From CANLWN01 sp039815505 (GTDB lineage Bacteria; Bacteroidota; Bacteroidia; Flavobacteriales; Flavobacteriaceae), in contig JBCBZE010000018.1 in NCBI GenBank assembly GCA_039815505.1, forward strand, positions 1 to 22,817: DNA of 22,817 nt. The letters are read 5' to 3'. Shown one piece after another: positions 7,678 to 15,765 of this stretch (position 1 is its first letter; every line of letters starts with the position of its first letter). Made by a program: the position numbers and the translations under genes. Below the pieces are notes generated by a model. The model saw only the letters and a program-made list of their open reading frames with translations. It had not been told where the DNA came from and searched no databases.

Positions 7678-8673
7678 ATGAAAAATCGATTATTGATTTT
7701 GTTTTCCTTTCTCGCCTTAAGCTTTTATTCGCGTGCGCAAGAGGGGATTCCCATATACTTTGATTATTTGGCGGACAACTATTATTTAGTATATCCGTCC
7801 ATGGCGGGTATCGGTGAAGGTGGAAAAATACGATTAACTGCCAGACAACAATGGTTCAGTGTGGACGAGGCTCCCAACCTACAAACCTTGAACGCTCATT
7901 TTAGAGTAGGTGAGAGCAGTGGGGTAGGTGGTATCCTTTTTAACGATTCCAATGGTTTTCATTCGCAAACGGGATTAAAATTAACCTACGCCCATCACTT
8001 ACGATTTTCAAGGGACATACGAAACTTGAATCAACTCTCCTTTGGTCTTAGTGTAGGTGGTATATTGAGTAGTTTGGATGAAACAGAATTCAGATCTATA
8101 ATTCCGGATCCCATAATCACGGGTACTAAGAATACCACAAGCTATTTTAATATAGATCTTGGTGCATCCTATAATTTTTTGGAGTTTTATGCACATATTG
8201 CGGCACTTAACGTTTTAGGTAGCGGCCGCGACCTTTATACCGCTATAGAGTTCGATAACCTTAGAAGATACTTGTTTTCGGTGGGTTACGTATTTGGAAA
8301 AAGTGAATGGCAAATAGAACCGTCCGTTCTTTTTCAATTAACCGAGTTTACTGAAGAAAAAACAATAGATATCAATGCCAAGGTGTACCGTAGTGTGGAT
8401 TTTGGAACCGTTTGGGCGGGATTATCGTATAGAAGAAGCTTTGATGGTGCACAATTCCAAAGCAATGGAAGTTTTGGAGAACAGCGCTTACAGTTGTTTA
8501 CCCCTATTATTGGAGTAAATTATAAGAACTATCTTTTTTCATATAATTATTCCTATCAATCCGGCGATATCCGATTGGATAACGGTGGTTTTCATCAAAT
8601 CACTTTAGGGTATAATTTTGGACAGGTTACGGAGAAACGTTACGATTGTAAATGCCCTGCGGTTAATTATTGA
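7678..8673 (+). CDS. Type IX secretion system membrane protein, PorP/SprF family
   Basis: A 331-residue outer-membrane beta-barrel of the PorP/SprF family, which works with the T9SS in export or surface attachment of cargo. A signal peptide (residues 1-20, ending YSRA before QEG) precedes the family start, here YFDYLADNYYLVYPSMAGI, a variant of the usual Q-Y-x-x-N-x-x-x-x-N-P-A-x-x-G. Alternating amphipathic strands continue to the last strand HQITLGYNFG. A short tail ends Y-D-C-K-C-P-A-V-N-Y with two close cysteines. Unlike the second family member (19255-20247), no cargo or OmpA gene is beside it. It could be a core PorP or a partner of cargo coded elsewhere; the sequence does not decide. 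Confidence 0.88.
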   Translation: MKNRLLILFSFLALSFYSRAQEGIPIYFDYLADNYYLVYPSMAGIGEGGKIRLTARQQWFSVDEAPNLQTLNAHFRVGESSGVGGILFNDSNGFHSQTGLKLTYAHHLRFSRDIRNLNQLSFGLSVGGILSSLDETEFRSIIPDPIITGTKNTTSYFNIDLGASYNFLEFYAHIAALNVLGSGRDLYTAIEFDNLRRYLFSVGYVFGKSEWQIEPSVLFQLTEFTEEKTIDINAKVYRSVDFGTVWAGLSYRRSFDGAQFQSNGSFGEQRLQLFTPIIGVNYKNYLFSYNYSYQSGDIRLDNGGFHQITLGYNFGQVTEKRYDCKCPAVNY

Positions 8674-8680
8674 TACCATA

Positions 8681-8714
8681 AATGGGCTTACCAATTTTAG
8701 CTGATAAACCCATT
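8681..8714. repeat. Imperfect inverted repeat between convergent genes; possible terminator
   Basis: AATGGGCTTA (8681-8690) and TAAACCCATT (8705-8714) form a 10-bp stem with one mismatch and a 14-base loop, placed between the converging ends of the porP-like gene and the VWA gene. There is no T run on either side, so it is not a classic Rho-independent terminator. Confidence 0.4.
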
Positions 8715-8758
8715 CACTCAACACTAATCTACAACCTAACTAAATTTATTTACAGCCA

Positions 8759-9940
8759 TTATTGGTCCCATCGATAATTCTTCTTGGCCGCCTGTCTTTT
8801 GATGGCCGACAGCATAGCATTTTCCAGTTCACCTTCCGAGCCCTCTTTTTGATTTTTGGCGATATACGCTTCTCGTTTTTTGTTCAGTTCCTGTATTTCC
8901 TTCTGAATTCTTCCCCGTTCTTCCTTTTTCTTTGATATGTGCTTTACTATTTCCTTTTCTGACATGGCTTGTAGCTCCTGGGGTAATTGATTTTTTTCTA
9001 ATTTGGAAAGATCAAATTCATCGTCTTCCGATGCATCTACCAAATCCCATGTGGAATTGTTATATAATCTAGAGCTTTTGCTTACAGCACGCTTTACGAT
9101 CACCGCTTCTTCCAAAGCTTCCGCATTGGTATCCTGGTCTTTCTGCATTCGTATTTTGGATGCACCCAAAGCGCCATAAGAAATATAGGTGCTGTTCAAT
9201 TTGGAGTTTAGTTGTATAATGATATCATCATATGGGGTATCTATATGAACAACCCGCTTATTGTGGTCTATGGCCATGTATTCTCCTCCCGTAAGTGTGG
9301 CTCCCTTTTTCCAATCCGAAGAAATCCCCTGTTCATAGTTTCCGCAGAAGATGGTATTTACGACAATATCTTTTTCCTTGGCATTGGTAACAGCGTCCTT
9401 ATATTTCAATTTACCCTGCGAAAAGGGTTCGTTACCTGCTATAAATATCATCTTTAAGTTATCTGGATTTTTGCCCCATTCCAATTGTTTTAATGAAGTT
9501 TGAATGACCGCCCCACAGTATTCCTCACCTCCATTGGTGGTCAGGGAGAACAATTTTTCGGAAATTTCATCCAAATCACTGCTAAAACCTATTACTTGTT
9601 GAATGTATCCTTCTTTAGAAGATAGACCGTCGTTCCCATATTGATATAAGGCAATTTGTAGTTGAGGTCTTTCTTCATTACCGCACTTCGCATGGCTAAA
9701 TTTGTTTACAATATCCCATAACTGTGCTTTTGCCTGATTGATCAAACCGTCCATACTGTTGCTTGTATCCAACAAGAGGGCAATTTTCACAAAATGCTTT
9801 GATGGCTTTTCTTCATTTACAAGGGCTTGTGCCACTATAGGTTCCCTATCCATTTTTTTTGTATTGCCCTTACAGCTGAATGTTATGCCAAGAGATAAGG
9901 CAAGTAGGGCAACTCCCATGATTTGTTTTGCATTTTTCAT
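8759..9940 (-). CDS. VWA-domain lipoprotein
   Basis: A 393-residue exported protein. Residues 1-22 are a signal peptide followed by Cys23 (ITFSC-KGN), a loose lipobox of the Bacteroidota kind. A von Willebrand factor A domain follows from about residue 50: the metal site motif D-T-S-N-S is at D58/S60/S62, and a threonine segment SLTTNGGEE comes later. The place of the third metal-site aspartate reads F-I-A-G-N-E-P-F, so Asp is replaced by Asn/Glu. The C-terminal third (about 330-385) is highly charged and likely coiled coil (KKKEERGRIQKEIQELNKKR). It lies 41 bases after the DUF4349 gene on the same strand and is probably co-transcribed. Adhesion or protein-protein scaffolding is likely; the partner is unknown. 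Confidence 0.82.
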   Translation of the reverse strand: MKNAKQIMGVALLALSLGITFSCKGNTKKMDREPIVAQALVNEEKPSKHFVKIALLLDTSNSMDGLINQAKAQLWDIVNKFSHAKCGNEERPQLQIALYQYGNDGLSSKEGYIQQVIGFSSDLDEISEKLFSLTTNGGEEYCGAVIQTSLKQLEWGKNPDNLKMIFIAGNEPFSQGKLKYKDAVTNAKEKDIVVNTIFCGNYEQGISSDWKKGATLTGGEYMAIDHNKRVVHIDTPYDDIIIQLNSKLNSTYISYGALGASKIRMQKDQDTNAEALEEAVIVKRAVSKSSRLYNNSTWDLVDASEDDEFDLSKLEKNQLPQELQAMSEKEIVKHISKKKEERGRIQKEIQELNKKREAYIAKNQKEGSEGELENAMLSAIKRQAAKKNYRWDQ

Positions 9941-9981
9941 TGTTATGTATTTAAGATTATTATTATTTAGAATTGAATTGG

Positions 9982-10860
9982 TTAGAGGTCTTTTTGATCT
10001 TTACCCGATGAAGCACCTAGCACTTTCATCTTGTCCAAAGTCAGGGCCAATAGATATGAGGATAAACTCAGGAACATTAGAATGGCCATTAGCTGTAAAT
10101 AGGTTTTGACCGTCCATTCCAAAGCGACTTTAATGCGTTGTAAAAATCCTATTTGGAGTTCAGTACCTTCTGAAAGTGAGAACCGTACCGTACAGAATTC
10201 GTTCTCATCATCGAAATTCCCAAGACTTACACCAAGTTCCTGTAATTGTCGCTCTATTTCCAGAATTCGATTTTCCAATTGGATATATTCCTCGATATCC
10301 CCGCCTTTAAGTTTTAAATCTATTAGCGAGTTTCTAACTTTTTCCAAGGAAGATTTTTTGGCATTGAGTTCCCTGTACTCATTGGTCTTGTCCTTCTTGG
10401 TAATTTGTTTTGCGCTTACTTTTCCAATTTTGATAAGCTTTTGATATATGGAATCAAAATTTTCCGGCGGTACTCCAATGGACAGGTTTAATTGTCTATG
10501 ACCCTGGTTACCACTTTTGTGTTCAAATTGAATTAAAGCGTTGTATGCCGCTATTTGTTTACGAAGCCTCTTTTCATGCGTATTGAATTTTGGGGATACC
10601 GTTCGTATATCCGCAATTTTTTCATATTTCTGATCTATTCGTATAGCGGACGGTCCTGCGTTATTGGTCTTATATTTTTTTGAAGCATAGTTTTTCCGTA
10701 TTTCCGAATCAATGATGTTTTCGGCCATGGGTATAGGGTCCAAAGTGCTTTCTATAACCTTGGTATAGCCATAAACAAGTCTAAAAAAGAACAAGGTTAG
10801 AAACCCTAATAAAAGGACTATACTATATTTTTTTAGTCTTTTTCGTAATGATTTTTTCAT
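9982..10860 (-). CDS. DUF4349-domain membrane protein
   Basis: A 292-residue protein with one N-terminal transmembrane helix (about 13-30) after a strongly basic start, and a second near the C-terminus (about 254-275). Between them is a periplasmic or outer-face domain with an EKRLRKQIAAYNALIQFEH segment, an L-N-L-S-I-G-V-P-x-x-x-F-D-S strand, and a long helical hairpin (about 165-215, coiled coil). This is the DUF4349 layout seen in many bacterial membrane proteins of unknown function. It is the first gene of a unit with the VWA lipoprotein, and is divergent from the two-component system. A perfect -7 box (10890-10883) lies 22 bases before its ATG. Confidence 0.78.
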   Translation of the reverse strand: MKKSLRKRLKKYSIVLLLGFLTLFFFRLVYGYTKVIESTLDPIPMAENIIDSEIRKNYASKKYKTNNAGPSAIRIDQKYEKIADIRTVSPKFNTHEKRLRKQIAAYNALIQFEHKSGNQGHRQLNLSIGVPPENFDSIYQKLIKIGKVSAKQITKKDKTNEYRELNAKKSSLEKVRNSLIDLKLKGGDIEEYIQLENRILEIERQLQELGVSLGNFDDENEFCTVRFSLSEGTELQIGFLQRIKVALEWTVKTYLQLMAILMFLSLSSYLLALTLDKMKVLGASSGKDQKDL

Positions 10861-10882
10861 TTTTCCTGTTTTAAAGATGGTT

Positions 10883-10890
10883 CAAAAGTA
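10883..10890 (-). promoter_or_regulatory. Candidate -7 box for the DUF4349-VWA unit
   Basis: TACTTTTG on the minus strand is a perfect TAnnTTTG box ending 22 bases before the ATG. The -33 region is T-rich but has no exact TTG at the usual spacing. Confidence 0.42.
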
Positions 10891-10952
10891 GGTCCAAACT
10901 TTTCCTAAAAAAACGGGGAATGAGGTAAGGGGCCGCTTAAGTGAGGGAAACC

Positions 10953-10975
10953 GACATTTGATTTCGTGAAGTGTC
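10953..10975. repeat. Inverted repeat in the divergent region between DUF4349 and histidine kinase genes
   Basis: GACATTT (10953-10959) and AAGTGTC (10969-10975) pair over seven bases with one G-T wobble and a 9-base spacer. It lies midway in the 206-base divergent region, upstream of both candidate promoters, so it could be an operator. Size and spacing could also arise by chance. The remainder of this region holds the two candidate promoters and nothing else I can recognise. Confidence 0.28.
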
Positions 10976-11017
10976 AAAACAGCTTGCTTTAAGGTGGTGT
11001 TTCCTATTTTATGGATT

Positions 11018-11047
11018 TTTAAAAACCGTTTAAAACGACTAAGTTTA
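11018..11047 (+). promoter_or_regulatory. Weak candidate promoter for the two-component system
   Basis: TTT (11018-11020), a 19-base spacer and TAAGTTTA (11040-11047), one mismatch from TAnnTTTG. Predicted start near 11052, about 15 bases before the ATG. The segment ACCGTTTAA (11025-11033) inside the spacer resembles half of a LytTR-type site but no second copy at the usual spacing was found. Confidence 0.3.
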
Positions 11048-11066
11048 TCCTGTTGAAACAAGGTAT

Positions 11067-13277
11067 ATGCAAAAAACAGCTTACATATTTTTTACGTGCA
11101 TCTTATATATTTCCTTGGGGTTTTCACAAGTTCGGGAGAGTATCCCCCGCTTTGAACTCAAAGGTTCCGTAAAGGGTAAGGAGAACTACGCTCCAATTTC
11201 GGGAGTTGAGGTTTCGACCGCAAATGGCGCTTATACCGTAACGAATGGGCTGGGGGAATTTAAGATCAAAGTCTCCCTAGGGGATGAACTTATTATAGAA
11301 AGCCCCGAATTTGAAACCGTTCGTTACACCGTGCAGAGTAATGAAGATATAGATGTTTTGGTGGAGGGCTATGCTGTTGGGGGGAGTAAAAGTAAAAAGG
11401 AGAAGATATCCAAACGTACTATTTCATTGCATCAAACCTATTTGGATTCTGCCGAACTATACATGAAGAACGATATTGAAAAAAGTATAGACTTCATCAC
11501 TAAATCAATAGAACAGTTGGGGAAAAGGGGCAACAGGGCACAATTGGCCATCTCGTTATCCACTTTGGGCGAACTATATTTATATCATAAGCAGTATGAT
11601 TTGGCCATTGCCAATTTTAAAGATGCCATGGAGGCACAAAAGCTTACAAAAACGGCTTTGTTATTGGGGCGCGCTTATCTTTTGAACAAGGATTTAAAAA
11701 ATGCGGAGGCCACTTTTTCCCCCTTGATCAAATTAAAAGGCATGATTCCCTTTCAACGTATACAGCTCTACGAAGGATTGGGAGATGTCCATAAAGGATC
11801 TGGAAATGTGGATAGGGCGGTGGCCTTTTATAATGAGGGTCTGACTATTGCACAGAAAAACCAAATATCACCAAAAATAACAGACCTTAACTCCAAAATT
11901 GCCGACGCATATGCCAAAGATAATAGGGTGGTGGAAGCAGAGGGTTTTTATAATAATTCTTTACGGTTGTCTAGAAACCAGGCACCGCAACGGTCCATTC
12001 AGGAGAAGGAAAAAGTGGCGGATTTTTATAATGAGAAGAATAGATATGAAGAGGAAATAGAACTTCGAAAAGAAAGCTTGGATGAACTTAAACAATTGCC
12101 TAAGGCGCAGGTCAAAAAAGGAGCGGTTTCCACTTCTGAACAGGCAGATACCATTACAACGCAACGTATTAATTATAAAATCGCCAACGCTTATATTTCA
12201 CAGAACAAATTGGATGATGCCATACCTTATTTGGAACAGAGTATCAATGAAGCGGATAATGAGGACGACCTCATTGTACAAAAGGATGCTACAAGGAAAC
12301 TATCCGAAGTATACAGGTACAAGGGAGATTTTACCAAAGCCTTGGAGACCTATCAAAAGTATGTTGCCGTGGTGGACACCTTGTATATAAGAAAGGAACA
12401 GGAAATTTCAAGAGCGGCACGGTTTAATCGTGAGATAGCTTCCAAGCAAAGTAGAATTTCCGGTTTGGAACAGGAACGGGAACTATCCCAAAGCAAATAC
12501 GATTTGGCGGTTACTTCTCGGGAACTTACCAACGTGAGCAACAAAAGACAAAAATGGATTATTTATTCCTTGATTTTTGGAATGGTGCTCACCGCTTTGG
12601 CGGCATTCTTTTTTTACCGAAGTAACAAGCAGCAAAAATTGGCCAACAATTTACTGGCACTAAAGTCGCTTCGTTCCCAAATGAACCCGCATTTTATTTT
12701 TAATGCGCTAAATTCAGTGAATAACTATATCGCCAAAAGTGATGAGCGTAGCGCAAATAGATATTTAAGTGACTTTTCGACGCTGATGCGCTCGGTTTTG
12801 GAAAACTCGGAAGAAGATTTTATACCCTTGTCAAAAGAACTGGAACTATTGGATCTTTATACCAAATTGGAACATTCCCGTTTTCCAGATAAGTTTGACT
12901 ATGACATACATGTAGACGAGCACATAGATATAGACGCTTTTCAAATCCCTCCGATGTTATTACAACCCTATATAGAAAATGCGATATGGCATGGACTACG
13001 GTATAAGGAGGAAAAAGGGTTTTTAAAAATCCATTTAAAGCAGAAAGATCAGGAAAGTATTACCATAGAAATTACGGATAACGGTATAGGTAGGAAAAAA
13101 TCGGCCCAATTAAAAACGACCAATCAAAAAAGACAAAAATCAAAAGGAATGGGAAACATAAAGAAACGTATTTCTATCTTGAACGATATGTACAAGGATA
13201 GGGTGGATGTCCATATCAATGACCTAAAAGAAGATACCAGCGGCACCCAAGTGATATTGACCCTAAAGAAAGATTAA
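11067..13277 (+). CDS. TPR-containing sensor histidine kinase, LytS/YehU (His_kinase) type
   Basis: A 736-residue membrane sensor kinase. Signal peptide residues 1-20, then a small carboxypeptidase-regulatory-like beta domain (about 29-95), several TPR helical repeats (about 115-450), a coiled-coil linker, one transmembrane helix (about 497-518), and a cytoplasmic kinase of the LytS class. The phosphoacceptor is H542 in N-P-H-F-I-F-N-A-L-N. The ATP-binding parts are visible: N-box P-Y-I-E-N-A-I-W-H-G-L, D-N-G-I-G, and K-G-M-G-N-I-K-K-R-I. The sensor part should face the periplasm. The stop codon shares one base with the next gene's ATG (TAATG), so translational coupling with the LytTR regulator is expected. 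The signal sensed is unknown. Confidence 0.92.
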   Translation: MQKTAYIFFTCILYISLGFSQVRESIPRFELKGSVKGKENYAPISGVEVSTANGAYTVTNGLGEFKIKVSLGDELIIESPEFETVRYTVQSNEDIDVLVEGYAVGGSKSKKEKISKRTISLHQTYLDSAELYMKNDIEKSIDFITKSIEQLGKRGNRAQLAISLSTLGELYLYHKQYDLAIANFKDAMEAQKLTKTALLLGRAYLLNKDLKNAEATFSPLIKLKGMIPFQRIQLYEGLGDVHKGSGNVDRAVAFYNEGLTIAQKNQISPKITDLNSKIADAYAKDNRVVEAEGFYNNSLRLSRNQAPQRSIQEKEKVADFYNEKNRYEEEIELRKESLDELKQLPKAQVKKGAVSTSEQADTITTQRINYKIANAYISQNKLDDAIPYLEQSINEADNEDDLIVQKDATRKLSEVYRYKGDFTKALETYQKYVAVVDTLYIRKEQEISRAARFNREIASKQSRISGLEQERELSQSKYDLAVTSRELTNVSNKRQKWIIYSLIFGMVLTALAAFFFYRSNKQQKLANNLLALKSLRSQMNPHFIFNALNSVNNYIAKSDERSANRYLSDFSTLMRSVLENSEEDFIPLSKELELLDLYTKLEHSRFPDKFDYDIHVDEHIDIDAFQIPPMLLQPYIENAIWHGLRYKEEKGFLKIHLKQKDQESITIEITDNGIGRKKSAQLKTTNQKRQKSKGMGNIKKRISILNDMYKDRVDVHINDLKEDTSGTQVILTLKKD

Positions 13278-14008
13278 TGCAACTAAAAGCGATTATCATC
13301 GAGGATGAGGCCAATAGCCGGGAAATCCTTCGTAATTATTTAAAAAAATATTGTGCCGGAGTTCATGTATTGGGAGAAGCAGCTGCTATAAAGGAAGGCA
13401 AGGAACTCATTGATAGGCATAGGCCAGATGTTGTTTTTTTGGATGTTGAAATGCCTTTTGGGAATGCCTTTGACCTTCTGGACCAGCTACCCGATCGTAC
13501 ATTTGAAACCGTATTTGTTACGGCCTATAATCAATATGCCATGGATGCATTAAATAATCATGCCGCTTATTATTTGATGAAACCCATTAACATAGATGAA
13601 TTGGTAAAAGCTGTGGATTACGTTACCGAAATAAAACAGAAGGAAGATGCTCTGGAGGGCCGTATTTTAAAACCAAAACTTAAAAAGGCCGAGGGTAAAA
13701 TAACGCTTCCTCAACAAGATGGCTTTCAGATACTTAATGTCTCTGAGATTCTCTACTGTAAGGCAGATGACAATTATACGGAGATTTATCTGGAAAATCG
13801 AAAAATAGTGGTCAGTAAGACCTTAAAGTATTTTGAGGAGGCCTTGACCAATTTTACTTTTGCCCGTATCCATAAATCGTATCTGGTAAATGTTAATGAA
13901 GTAGTTAAATATAGAAAAGGAAAAGGAGGGAGTGTGGTAATATCCAATGGGAAGGAATTATTGGTGTCCGCATCCAAAAAGAAACAACTCTTATCATATT
14001 TCGAATAA
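13277..14008 (+). CDS. LytTR-family response regulator
   Basis: A 243-residue DNA-binding response regulator, the partner of the kinase just upstream. The receiver domain (1-120) has the acidic pair E9/D10, phosphoacceptor D56 in V-F-L-D-V-E-M-P, T82 and K102 in M-K-P. The LytTR DNA-binding domain (about 140-243) has the strand set L-Y-C-K-A-D-D-N-Y-T-E-I-Y and the segment F-A-R-I-H-K-S-Y-L-V-N, typical of the family. The length is normal. It overlaps the kinase gene by one base. Targets are unknown; the neighbouring divergent DUF4349-VWA unit is one candidate. Confidence 0.95.
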   Translation: MQLKAIIIEDEANSREILRNYLKKYCAGVHVLGEAAAIKEGKELIDRHRPDVVFLDVEMPFGNAFDLLDQLPDRTFETVFVTAYNQYAMDALNNHAAYYLMKPINIDELVKAVDYVTEIKQKEDALEGRILKPKLKKAEGKITLPQQDGFQILNVSEILYCKADDNYTEIYLENRKIVVSKTLKYFEEALTNFTFARIHKSYLVNVNEVVKYRKGKGGSVVISNGKELLVSASKKKQLLSYFE

Positions 14009-14032
14009 TCTGTTTAATCTCAACTAAAACCG

Positions 14033-14554
14033 ATGATCATAAAAACTATCAATGGAAAATCACCCAAGATGGGAGAGGACTGTTACATTGCTGAAAATGC
14101 TGTTTTAGTAGGCGATGTTGTTATGGGAAATCAATGCAGTATTTGGTTCAATGCGGTACTGAGAGGGGATGTGCATTATATCAAGATGGGAAACAAAGTT
14201 AACGTACAGGATGGTGCAGTGGTACATTGCACGTATCAAAAGTCACCGACCCGTATCGGAAACAATGTGTCCATTGGCCATAATGCAATAGTACATGGTT
14301 GTACCATTAAAGACAATGTTTTGGTGGGGATGGGTAGTATTATAATGGATGATTGTTGCGTAGAGAGCAATAGTATCATTGCGGCAGGTGCGGTACTGAC
14401 CAAAGGTACGCATGTACCTTCCGGAACAGTTTATGCAGGTATGCCAGCGAAAAAGATCAAGGATATAAGCCCGGATCTAAGTGCGGGGGAAATAGATCGA
14501 ATAGCCAATAATTATGTGAAATATGCTAGCTGGTTCAAAGATAAAATGGCATAG
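14033..14554 (+). CDS. Gamma-class carbonic anhydrase family protein
   Basis: A 173-residue left-handed beta-helix protein of the gamma carbonic anhydrase family (YrdA/PaaY/CaiE-like). Hexapeptide-repeat rungs run through most of the chain (I-A-E-N-A-V-L-V-G-D-V, then W-F-N-A-V-L-R-G-D). The three zinc-ligand histidines are present: H65 (A-V-V-H-C), H83 and H88 (S-I-G-H-N-A-I-V-H-G). C-terminal helix about 150-173. Whether it hydrates CO2 or acts on another substrate is not clear; many bacterial members lack strong anhydrase activity. It follows the response regulator by 24 bases and may be co-transcribed with it. Confidence 0.92.
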   Translation: MIIKTINGKSPKMGEDCYIAENAVLVGDVVMGNQCSIWFNAVLRGDVHYIKMGNKVNVQDGAVVHCTYQKSPTRIGNNVSIGHNAIVHGCTIKDNVLVGMGSIIMDDCCVESNSIIAAGAVLTKGTHVPSGTVYAGMPAKKIKDISPDLSAGEIDRIANNYVKYASWFKDKMA

Positions 14555-14688
14555 GCCAATATGCTATTCCTGTTTAGATGGTTCAGTCCAATCAGATGTT
14601 GTCCCAAGACAAAACGGGCAGTATGCGGTTAAGGTTTTTTTTTAGAGGTTTCGGTACTTCAACTTTTAACATTAAGCCAAATAATTGC

Positions 14689-14696
14689 TACTTTTG
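14689..14696 (+). promoter_or_regulatory. Candidate -7 box for fabD
   Basis: TACTTTTG is a perfect TAnnTTTG box 21 bases before the fabD ATG at 14718. The -33 region reads TTTTAA rather than TTG. The box lies downstream of an in-frame ATG at 14685, which would then not be on the transcript, so it helps fix the start at 14718. Confidence 0.5.
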
Positions 14697-14717
14697 TTTC
14701 CACCAAAAACCAAAACA

Positions 14718-15602
14718 ATGAACGCATATATATTTCCCGGTCAAGGAGCCCAATTTGTTGGTATGGGCCTGGACCTTTATGAAAAACATCCGTTGGCTCA
14801 AGAACTTTTTGAGAAAGCCAATGAAATATTAGGTTTTCTTATCACCGATATTATGTTCGAGGGTACCCCCGAGGATTTAAAACAGACCAAGGTAACTCAG
14901 CCGGCAATTTTTTTGCATTCCGTCATTTTGAGCCAAGTGCTTGGCGAAAATTTTAGACCGGATATGGTCGCAGGTCATTCATTAGGGGAATTCTCCGCCT
15001 TGGTCGCCAATGGGGTATTGAATTTTGAGGACGGATTACGGTTGGTTTCACAAAGGGCCCTTGCCATGCAAAAGGCCTGTGAAATAAGACCAAGTACCAT
15101 GGCCGCCGTATTGGGGCTCGAAGACGCACTAGTGGAAAACATATGCGAAGAAACCGAGGGGATTGTGGTTGCCGCAAACTATAATTGCCCTGGACAACTG
15201 GTCATTTCCGGTGAAATAGAAGCGGTAAATCTGGCTTGCGAAAAGTTAAAAGAAGCAGGTGCTAGGCGTGCCTTGGTCTTACCGGTAGGTGGAGCTTTTC
15301 ATTCTCCTTTGATGGAACCCGCTAGGGAAGAATTGGCGGCAGCCATAGAAAACACCTCTTTTAATACTCCAAAATGCCCTATTTATCAAAATGTGAGTAC
15401 TACCGCCATTCAAGACGAGAAGGACATCAAAGAGAATCTAATATCGCAATTGACCGCTCCGGTCAAATGGACACAAAGTGTACAAAACATGATCAAGGAT
15501 GGTGCTACGCATTTTACCGAAGTAGGACCTGGTAAAGTCTTACAGGGGCTCGTGCGTAAAATTGATTCTAATGTGGAAACAACTTCAGCCACAGTACTTT
15601 AG
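14718..15602 (+). CDS. fabD: Malonyl-CoA:ACP transacylase FabD
   Basis: FabD moves the malonyl group from CoA to acyl carrier protein in the cytoplasm, feeding fatty-acid chain extension. The 294-residue length is normal. The protein opens M-N-A-Y-I-F-P-G-Q-G-A-Q, the oxyanion-hole motif. The catalytic serine is S88 in G-H-S-L-G-E, the conserved arginine is R113 in the segment SQRALAMQ, and the catalytic histidine is H195 in G-A-F-H-S. An upstream in-frame ATG (14685) would add 11 residues unlike the family and lies upstream of the promoter box, so 14718 was chosen. Here it is not inside a fab gene cluster, which is common in Flavobacteriaceae. Confidence 0.96.
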   Translation: MNAYIFPGQGAQFVGMGLDLYEKHPLAQELFEKANEILGFLITDIMFEGTPEDLKQTKVTQPAIFLHSVILSQVLGENFRPDMVAGHSLGEFSALVANGVLNFEDGLRLVSQRALAMQKACEIRPSTMAAVLGLEDALVENICEETEGIVVAANYNCPGQLVISGEIEAVNLACEKLKEAGARRALVLPVGGAFHSPLMEPAREELAAAIENTSFNTPKCPIYQNVSTTAIQDEKDIKENLISQLTAPVKWTQSVQNMIKDGATHFTEVGPGKVLQGLVRKIDSNVETTSATVL

Positions 15603-15651
15603 CAAAAAATAATCCCTGATTATAGTATTTTAACTGAAAAAGCCATATTTA

Positions 15652-15683
15652 ACCCATTTAATTGGGTGCATGGGAGTTTTTTT
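15652..15683 (+). terminator. Possible weak terminator after fabD
   Basis: ACCCA (15652-15656) can pair with TGGGT (15663-15667), or alternatively CCCAT (15653-15657) with ATGGG (15670-15674), followed by seven T (15677-15683). The stems are only five base pairs, so efficiency is doubtful, but the place (50 bases after fabD) fits. Confidence 0.38.
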
Positions 15684-15703
15684 AGTATTATTGACACCCC
15701 ATT

Positions 15704-15731
15704 TTGGAATCAGAACTACCCTATTATGTTG
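15704..15731 (+). promoter_or_regulatory. Weak candidate promoter for the T9SS cassette
   Basis: TTG (15704-15706), an 18-base spacer and TATGTTG (15725-15731), which is TAnnTTTG lacking one T. Predicted start about 30 bases before the ATG at 15766. The only promoter-like match in this intergenic stretch. Confidence 0.3.
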
Positions 15732-15765
15732 TAGATTGAATTAGAGCCAGTTCAAAGAACAGTCT

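Noticed and set aside
11025..11033. ACCGTTTAA as a LytTR-type regulator site
   Set aside because: Only one half-site-like match; no second copy at the spacing such regulators need.
14547..14566. Small hairpin across the stop codon of the gamma carbonic anhydrase gene, possible terminator
   Set aside because: Seven pairs including a G-T wobble, mostly A/T, and no T run directly after it.
14635..14643. Nine-T run upstream of fabD, possible terminator tail
   Set aside because: No stable GC-rich hairpin lies just before it; only a three-pair CCC/GGG match was found.
14685..14717. Upstream in-frame ATG giving an 11-residue extension of FabD
   Set aside because: The added residues are unlike the family and the extension lies across the promoter box at 14689-14696.
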